Origin: Leisingera aquaemixtae
GTDB taxonomy: Bacteria; Pseudomonadota; Alphaproteobacteria; Rhodobacterales; Rhodobacteraceae
Reading direction: 5' to 3'
Assembly (NCBI RefSeq): GCF_001458395.1
Contig: NZ_CYSR01000007.1
Location: 62,001-126,000 of the forward strand
Length of the DNA stretch: 64,000 nt
The position numbers and the translations under genes were made by a program. This document shows positions 59,208 to 64,000 of the stretch, one piece after another; within the stretch, counting starts at the first letter, position 1, and each line of letters begins with the position of its first letter. The notes under the pieces were generated by a model. It saw only the letters and a program-made list of their open reading frames with translations, had not been told where the DNA came from and did not search any database.

Positions 59208-59238
59208 AGCGCCCGGGCACATTTTCGGGCCGGGCGCT
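59208..59238. terminator. convergent hairpin between bhcR and the ureidoglycine aminohydrolase gene
   Basis: AGCGCCCGG (59208-59216) pairs with CCGGGCGCT (59230-59238) around a 13-base loop containing TTTT. It lies between two converging genes and may stop both transcripts. Confidence 0.5.
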
Positions 59239-59248
59239 CCCCCCGCCG

Positions 59249-60079
59249 TCAGCGCAGCGGCGCCAGCGGCATATGCCGGTTCACGTCCTTGTACAGCAGA
59301 TAGCGGAACTTGCCCGGGCCGCCGGCATAGCAGGCCTGCGGGCAAAAGGCGCGCAGCCACATGTAATCGCCCGCCTCGACCTCGACCCAGTCCTGGTTCA
59401 GCCGGTAAACCGCCTTGCCCTCCAGCACATAGAGGCCATGCTCCATCACATGCGTTTCGGCAAAGGGGATCACCGCACCGGGTTCAAAGGTGACGATCGT
59501 CACATGCATGTCGTGGCGCAGGTCGTTCGGGTCGACAAAACGGCTCGTCGCCCATTTGCCCTCGGTCCCCGGCATCGGCGTCGGATCGACGCGGTTTTCG
59601 TTGGTGACAAAGGCTTCGGGCGCGTCCAGGCCTGCAACCGCCTGATACGCCTTGCGGATCCAGTGGAAGCGCACCGGCGCGCCGGAGTTGTTCCGCAGGC
59701 TCCAGCTGGCCTGCGGCGGCAGGAAGGCATAACCGCCCTCCTCCAACTCATGCGCGGTGCCGTCGATGGTCAGCGTCATGGCGCCCTGCACCACAAACAG
59801 AACCGCCTCGGTGCCGGGTTCGGTTTCCGGCTGGTCACTGCCGCCGCCGGGCTGCACCTCGGCGATATACTGGGAAAACGTCTCGGCAAAGCCCGACAGG
59901 GGCCGCGACAGCACCCAGAAGCGCGCCTTGTCCCAGAACGGCAGCAGGCTTGCCACGATATCGCTCATCGTGCCCTTGGGGATCACCGCATAGGCCTCGG
60001 TGAACATGGCCCGGTCGGTCAGCAACTGGGTCTGCGGCGGCAGCCCGCCTTCCGGTGCGTAATAGGATCGTTTGGTCAT
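59249..60079 (-). CDS. allE: (S)-ureidoglycine aminohydrolase (bicupin)
   Basis: A 276-aa two-cupin protein of the UGHY/AllE family, which converts S-ureidoglycine to S-ureidoglycolate and ammonia with Mn(II). Features include RSYYAPEGGLPPQTQLLTDRAMFTEAYAVIPKGTMSDIV and the second cupin ILVTFEPG-like VTIVTFEPGAVIPFAETHVMEHGLYVLEGKAVYRLNQDWVEVEAGDYMWLRAFCPQACYAGG (Glu, His, His and Gln metal ligands). I start at 60079 (MTKRSYYAPEGG), which has GAAAGG just upstream; the frame to 60265 adds unrelated residues. It supplies ureidoglycolate to AllA. Confidence 0.9.
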   Translation of the reverse strand: MTKRSYYAPEGGLPPQTQLLTDRAMFTEAYAVIPKGTMSDIVASLLPFWDKARFWVLSRPLSGFAETFSQYIAEVQPGGGSDQPETEPGTEAVLFVVQGAMTLTIDGTAHELEEGGYAFLPPQASWSLRNNSGAPVRFHWIRKAYQAVAGLDAPEAFVTNENRVDPTPMPGTEGKWATSRFVDPNDLRHDMHVTIVTFEPGAVIPFAETHVMEHGLYVLEGKAVYRLNQDWVEVEAGDYMWLRAFCPQACYAGGPGKFRYLLYKDVNRHMPLAPLR

Positions 60080-60204
60080 GGGCTGCCTTTCCTGCTGAAC
60101 TGCTGCCCCTATTGATACCCGCGCTGCGCCCGCAACCGAACTTATTTCCGTATCAAGATTACCTGAAGGATTGTTGCGGAATTTTTGAAAGCAGGCGGGG
60201 ACGC

Positions 60205-61296
60205 CTAGCCGCCGCTGCCGATATCCTCCGGCGCGATCGAGACGGTTTTGACCACGGCAAAGCAATTTGCCCCCGGTTCCAGCCCCAGCGCCTGCGCCGA
60301 GCGCCGGGTGACCCGGGCCAGCACCCGCCCTGCCGGCGTCCGCAGCGAGACCATGGCGCCAGGGCCGCTGCCGGTGCGGACATTCTCAACCGTGCCCGGC
60401 AGGATGTTGAGCGCTGACAGGCCTTCGGGGCGCTGGCGCGACAGGATCACCTCATGCGCCGAGATCCGCACCCGCACCTGGCTGCCCGGTGCCTTGGCGA
60501 TTTGCGGCAGGAACAGCGGCACGCCGCCCGCCTCCAGCTCTGTCAGCCCGTCCGGGTGGTGGCGGGCCACCCGTGCCTCCAGCAGGGCGCCGGCGGCGCG
60601 CACGCCTGCGGGCAGGACCGCCGGATCGCCCAGCACCTCTGCCGCGCTGCCCTGGCGCTGCACCTTGCCGTCCTGCAGTACCACAACCGTGGTCGCCAGC
60701 CGGGCCACTTCAGCGGCGGAATGGCTGACATAGAGCATCGGGATGCCGATCTCGTCCCTGAGCCGCTCGAAGTATGGCAGGATCTCCGCCTTGCGCGCTT
60801 CATCCAGCGCCGACAGCGGCTCATCCGCCAGGATCATCCGCGGCGCCGACAGCAGGGCCCGGCCAATCGCCACCCGCTGTTTCTCACCGCCTGACAGCCG
60901 CCCGGGCCGCCGCTGCAGCAGGGAACCGATGCCCAGCAGCTCCACCACCCGGTCCAGGCTCTCCCGCTTGGCGCTGCGCGGCGCAAACCATTGCCCGAAC
61001 AGCAGGTTCTGCCGCACGGTCAGATGCGGAAACAGCCGCCCCTCCTGAAACACATAGCCCATGCGGCGCTTGTGCGGCGGCAGCCAATGCCGCTGCGAGG
61101 TGTCAAACAGCACCTCTCCATTCAGCGTCACCCGCCCCTGATCGGGCCGCAGCAGGCCAGCAACCGCCTGGATCACCGTGGTCTTGCCGGTGCCCGACCG
61201 CCCGAACAGCACGGTGACGCCGGGCGGTGCCTCGAACTGCACATCCAGCCCGAACCCCGGCAGCGCATGTTGCAGCGAGACCGTCAGCATCAGCAC
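60205..61296 (-). CDS. modC: molybdate ABC transporter ATP-binding protein ModC
   Basis: A 363-aa ATPase. Walker A is GRSGTGKTT, the signature LSGGEKQRVAIGRAL and Walker B MILADEPLSALD. A C-terminal TOBE/Mop-like domain (about residues 290-360; PGTVENVRTGSGPGAMVSLRTPAGRVLARVTRRSAQALGLEPGANCFAVVKTVSI) binds molybdate. A second ATG two codons in (61290) is an equal alternative start. It is the last gene of modABC. Confidence 0.92.
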   Translation of the reverse strand: MLMLTVSLQHALPGFGLDVQFEAPPGVTVLFGRSGTGKTTVIQAVAGLLRPDQGRVTLNGEVLFDTSQRHWLPPHKRRMGYVFQEGRLFPHLTVRQNLLFGQWFAPRSAKRESLDRVVELLGIGSLLQRRPGRLSGGEKQRVAIGRALLSAPRMILADEPLSALDEARKAEILPYFERLRDEIGIPMLYVSHSAAEVARLATTVVVLQDGKVQRQGSAAEVLGDPAVLPAGVRAAGALLEARVARHHPDGLTELEAGGVPLFLPQIAKAPGSQVRVRISAHEVILSRQRPEGLSALNILPGTVENVRTGSGPGAMVSLRTPAGRVLARVTRRSAQALGLEPGANCFAVVKTVSIAPEDIGSGG

Positions 61297-61994
61297 CCCC
61301 CGGCCCGCTCAGCCGCGCGGCGTGCCAGTAGTTCGGAGAACAGCAGCGCGCTGAGGGCAATGGCAATCGACACCAGCGTCAGCCGCAACGCCGCCGCCTC
61401 CCCGCCTGGCACCTGCAGAAACGTGTAGATCGCCGAGGGCAGCGTCTGCGTCTGCCCTGGAATGCTTGAGACAAAGGTAATGGTCGCTCCGAATTCCCCC
61501 ATCGCCTTGGCAAAGCCCAGCACGGTGCCGGCAATCAGCCCCGGCAGGATCATCGGCAGGGTGACGGTGGCAAAGCACAGCACCCGCGAAGCGCCCAGGG
61601 TCGCCGCGGCCTGTTCCAGCTTCGGATCCACCGCCTCCACCGACAGCCGGATCGCCCGCACCATCAGCGGAAAGGCCATGATGGCCGCGGCCAGCGCCGC
61701 GCCGGTCCAGCGGAAGGCAAAGACGATGCCGATTTGCTGCAACGCACCGCCGACCGGCCCCTTGGTGCCGAACACCATCAGCAAAAGGTAGCCGGTCACC
61801 ACCGGCGGCAGGATCAGCGGCAGGTGCACCAGGCTGTTGACGATCTGCTTGCCGGGAAACCGCCAGCGCGCCAGCGCATAGGCCACAAAGACAGCCAGCG
61901 GCAGCGCCGCCAGCGTCGCCCAAAGAGAGACCCGCAGCGACAGCATAACCGCCTGCCATTCCTGCGGCCCCAGCCATGCCGTCTCAGCGCTCAC
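61290..61994 (-). CDS. modB: molybdate ABC transporter permease ModB
   Basis: A 234-aa permease with about five membrane segments (MLSLRVSLWATLAALPLAVFVAYALARWRFPG; LPLILPPVVTGYLLLMVFG) and the EAA-like loop EQAAATLGASRVLCFATVTLPMILPGLIAGTVLGFAKAMGEFGATITFVSSIPG. I start at a GTG (61994) that overlaps the modA stop as GTGA; the frame extending to 62285 is only a shadow of modA. Its stop overlaps the modC start. Confidence 0.92.
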   Translation of the reverse strand: MSAETAWLGPQEWQAVMLSLRVSLWATLAALPLAVFVAYALARWRFPGKQIVNSLVHLPLILPPVVTGYLLLMVFGTKGPVGGALQQIGIVFAFRWTGAALAAAIMAFPLMVRAIRLSVEAVDPKLEQAAATLGASRVLCFATVTLPMILPGLIAGTVLGFAKAMGEFGATITFVSSIPGQTQTLPSAIYTFLQVPGGEAAALRLTLVSIAIALSALLFSELLARRAAERAGGC

Positions 61995-62794
61995 TCCGCC
62001 AGCACCCCGAAACCGTGGCGCAGGAAGATGTCCCGTGCTTCGGGGCTGCGCAGATACTCCAGAAAAGCCAAGGCTTCTGCAGCGTTTCCGCCTGCGACGG
62101 CAGCGGCCGGATAAACGATCCGCGGGTGGCTTGCCTCCGGAAACACCGCGATCACCGAGACCTTGCTGTCCGCGCGGGCATCGGTCGCGTAGACAACGCC
62201 CATCGGCGCCTCGCCCGACGCCACCAGCGCCAGCGCTGCGCGCACATTGGCGGCCTGCGCCACCTTGGGCGCGACGGCGGTCCACTGCCCCAATGCCATA
62301 AGGGCGGCCTTGCCGTAGATGCCCGCAGGCACCGCATCGGTCAGCGCCATGGCCAGCCGGCCCTCGCCCAGCAGCCCGCCCAGATCCGCGGCTGACAGGT
62401 CCAGCGGCGCGGCGCCTTTCCCGTGCGCGATCAGCACCAGGCGGTTGGTCAGCAGGTCCAGGCGCGAGGCCGCATCCACAAGCCCCTCCTGCTGCAAAAC
62501 ATCCATCCAGCCGGGATTGGCGGAGAGGAACACATCCGCCGGCGCGCCCAGCTGGATCTGCCGCGCCAGCGCCGGGGAGCCGGCATAGGAAATGGTGACT
62601 GTCCGCGTGGTTGCAGACTGATAGGCGGCGGCGGCCTCATCCAGCGCTGTTTTGGTGCTGGCGGCGGCGAAGACCGTGATCTGCGCCTGCGCCATCGCTG
62701 CCATACCGCATATCAGCAGGACAGCCGCTGCCAGGACCCGCCGTAGGCCCGGCAAGATCTGAGACAGCGAAAATGAGGCCCGGTTTGTTCTCAT
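61991..62794 (-). CDS. modA: molybdate ABC transporter periplasmic binding protein ModA
   Basis: A 267-aa binding protein with a signal peptide (VLAAAVLLICGMAAMAQAQ). The opening ITVFAAASTKTALDEAAAAYQ and SYAGSPALARQIQLGAPADVFLSANPGWMDVL carry the typical Ser residues that hold the oxyanion. I prefer the ATG at 62794 to the one at 62833, because it begins the signal peptide. The transporter would supply molybdenum for the xanthine dehydrogenase cofactor. Confidence 0.92.
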   Translation of the reverse strand: MRTNRASFSLSQILPGLRRVLAAAVLLICGMAAMAQAQITVFAAASTKTALDEAAAAYQSATTRTVTISYAGSPALARQIQLGAPADVFLSANPGWMDVLQQEGLVDAASRLDLLTNRLVLIAHGKGAAPLDLSAADLGGLLGEGRLAMALTDAVPAGIYGKAALMALGQWTAVAPKVAQAANVRAALALVASGEAPMGVVYATDARADSKVSVIAVFPEASHPRIVYPAAAVAGGNAAEALAFLEYLRSPEARDIFLRHGFGVLAE

Positions 62795-62846
62795 AGCCCC
62801 TAAGGGACTACCGCTGTCGGCCAGCGCGGGCAAACGGTATTTGCCT

Positions 62847-62868
62847 CCGCCCGGTGCACACCGGGCGG
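62847..62868. terminator. perfect hairpin after cheD
   Basis: CCGCCCGGTG (62847-62856) and CACCGGGCGG (62859-62868) form a perfect 10-base stem with a very short loop. It lies between the cheD stop and the modA start. No T-run is visible, so termination is plausible but not certain. Confidence 0.4.
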
Positions 62869-62899
62869 CGCAGTCTTCTGCCTTTGCAGGGCCGGCCGG

Positions 62900-63463
62900 T
62901 CAGAACAGGGTCACAGCGCCCGGGCCGCCTGCCGCCGGTGCCGGTGCCGGAGCCGGGCGCGTTGCGGCACGCTGCTCCATTTCGCCGAGCTTGCGGTCGT
63001 CCTGGACATGGGTCTGCTGGGCCGCGCCGGAACAGGCGTGGAACCGCACCCTGCGGGCGGATGTGCCGCCAACGCTGGAGGAGATGCACGGGATGCCCTC
63101 ATCGCGCAGGAACCGCTGCACGAAGTCGGCATTGGACGCGCCGATATCCGACAGGTTTGCCGACATCTTGGCGCCGCCGAAGACCTTGGCCTTCAGGTTG
63201 GACCGCACGGCGCCCTTCTTCATGATTCCGTTGATCAGCAGCTCCATCGCGTGGATGCCGTACCGGGCGTTGGCCGCGCCGCCCTGGCGGGCATTCGCCA
63301 GCAGGAAATGGTTCATTCCGCCCACACCGTTCTCCGGATCGTAGATACACGCCGCGATGCACGAGCCAAGCACCGTGGAGAACACGATTTTCGGATCGGT
63401 GGTCACCCGGTATTCCCCCTGAAGAACCGTTACAGATTTCGAGTTGGCGAAAACAGTGGTCAA
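62900..63463 (-). CDS. cheD: chemoreceptor glutamine deamidase CheD
   Basis: A 187-aa CheD. The catalytic Cys is in TVLGSCIAACIYD (the Cys of GSC) and the His in GGMNHFLLAN; VFGGAKMSANLSDIGASNADFVQRFLRDEGIPCISSSVGG is also conserved. The C-terminus has an Ala/Pro tail of unclear use. I place the start at a TTG (63463) with AGGAAGGA upstream, because the frame up to 63568 does not resemble the family. It deamidates receptor glutamines and is directly downstream of cheB. Confidence 0.88.
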   Translation of the reverse strand: MTTVFANSKSVTVLQGEYRVTTDPKIVFSTVLGSCIAACIYDPENGVGGMNHFLLANARQGGAANARYGIHAMELLINGIMKKGAVRSNLKAKVFGGAKMSANLSDIGASNADFVQRFLRDEGIPCISSSVGGTSARRVRFHACSGAAQQTHVQDDRKLGEMEQRAATRPAPAPAPAAGGPGAVTLF

Positions 63464-63489
63464 GGCTTTGGTTCCTTCCTGCGGTATGT

Positions 63490-64000
63490 TCAGGCTTTGC
63501 TGGCCTGGAGTAGTGTGCTGGCCATCCGGGCCAGCGGCACCTGCTGCTGCGCGGCGCCGATATCCCAAGCCACTCTGGGCATTCCGTAAACGACCGAGGA
63601 CTTTTCATCCTGGGCAAAGGTCTTGGCGCCGGCCTTGCGCAGGTCCAGCAGCCCCCGGGCGCCGTCCTGGCCCATGCCGGTCAGGATGGTGGCAACAACG
63701 TCCTTTCCATATGGCACGGCAGAGGTGAACAGAGCGTCAACAGACGGCGTGTGGCCGGAAATATCCGGCCCTTCTTTCATCCGCAGCTGCAGCGGCTTGC
63801 GGTTGCTCAGCCCCATGTGGCGGCGCTGGCCGGCGGCGATGTAGACATAGCCCGGCTCCAGCGCCATGCCGTCCTCGGCCGCCCGCACCCGCGCCGGGCA
63901 GATCCGGTCCAGCAGCGACACCAGGCCGGAGCCGAAATTCTTGCCGGTGTGCTGCACGATCAGCGTTGGCGGGCAGTCGAACGGGAAGCCAACCAGAATG
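63490..64000 (-). CDS. cheB: chemotaxis methylesterase CheB, C-terminal part (cut by window end)
   Basis: The open frame runs to the window end and shows the CheB methylesterase domain (ILVGFPFDCPPTLIVQHTGKNFGSGLVSLLDR; ALEPGYVYIAAGQRRHMGL; SVDALFTSAVPYGKDVVATILTGMGQDGARGLLDLRKAGAKTFAQDEKSSVVYGMPRVAWDIGA). The catalytic His is in the QHTG motif and the Asp in GMGQDGA; the Ser and the receiver domain lie beyond the window. It removes methyl groups from chemoreceptors. Confidence 0.92.
   Translation of the reverse strand, partial: ILVGFPFDCPPTLIVQHTGKNFGSGLVSLLDRICPARVRAAEDGMALEPGYVYIAAGQRRHMGLSNRKPLQLRMKEGPDISGHTPSVDALFTSAVPYGKDVVATILTGMGQDGARGLLDLRKAGAKTFAQDEKSSVVYGMPRVAWDIGAAQQQVPLARMASTLLQASKA

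Noticed and set aside
61290-62285. Long 331-aa version of ModB
   Set aside because: The first 97 residues are Arg/Gly-rich shadow coding of modA; the real start is the GTG overlapping the modA stop.
1-64000. tRNA, rRNA, insertion sequence or integrase genes
   Set aside because: None could be recognised in the intergenic stretches or coding regions; gene content does not show transposase motifs.

Overview
This window looks like part of an extrachromosomal replicon (large plasmid or chromid) from a marine alphaproteobacterium of the Roseobacter group of Rhodobacteraceae. The Leisingera/Phaeobacter/Ruegeria neighbourhood is the best guess. The evidence is high GC throughout, the gene families present, and a ParAB plus DnaA-like replicase module of the kind described for Rhodobacterales plasmids. 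No rRNA, tRNA or CRISPR array was seen.

Layout. 1-6.5 kb: an ExbB/ExbD/ExbD/TonB-like operon whose energy-transducer position holds a DUF4384-like protein, followed by a convergent secreted caspase-like protease and a YceI-OmpA fusion. 6.5-10.8 kb: the replication and partition core. It holds parB, parA, a DnaA-domain-I replicase, ten perfect copies of a 16-bp palindrome (presumed parS) and iteron-like repeats. 10.8-14.2 kb: a nucleotide-sugar dehydrogenase, a GFA enzyme, an RpiR regulator and a ParDE toxin-antitoxin pair. 14.3-18.4 kb: a 1355-aa fusion of two rhodaneses, a YidC/Oxa1-like membrane domain and a rifampin-phosphotransferase-like ATP-grasp/His-swivel module, the strangest gene here. 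18.5-21.8 kb: a PhnD-like binding protein with a hybrid histidine kinase. 21.8-25 kb: the zur-znuC-znuB / znuA zinc uptake locus. 25-31 kb: a probable amaA-amaB pipecolate/lysine catabolism pair, two tandem LysR regulators and an aminotransferase. 31-37 kb: an adenylation-carrier-acyltransferase fusion, an HtrA protease and a two-component system. 37-60 kb: a purine catabolism island that runs into a complete beta-hydroxyaspartate cycle (bhcRABCD). 60-64 kb: a molybdate ABC transporter, then cheD and the end of cheB.

How it works together. GuaD, XdhABC, PuuD, UraH, a PuuE-UraD fusion, UGHY and AllA form an almost complete route from guanine to glyoxylate. Only allantoate amidohydrolase is missing from the window. 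The glyoxylate made can feed the adjacent BhcABCD enzymes, which turn two glyoxylate into oxaloacetate. The molybdate importer would supply the xanthine dehydrogenase cofactor, two nucleobase permeases bring in substrates, and an AmiS/UreI-like channel could move urea. The cluster therefore reads as one carbon-and-nitrogen scavenging unit.

Limits: all calls come from reading translated sequence and motifs by eye. No database search or structure prediction was run. Start codons were chosen from visible ribosome binding sites, overlaps and signal peptides.
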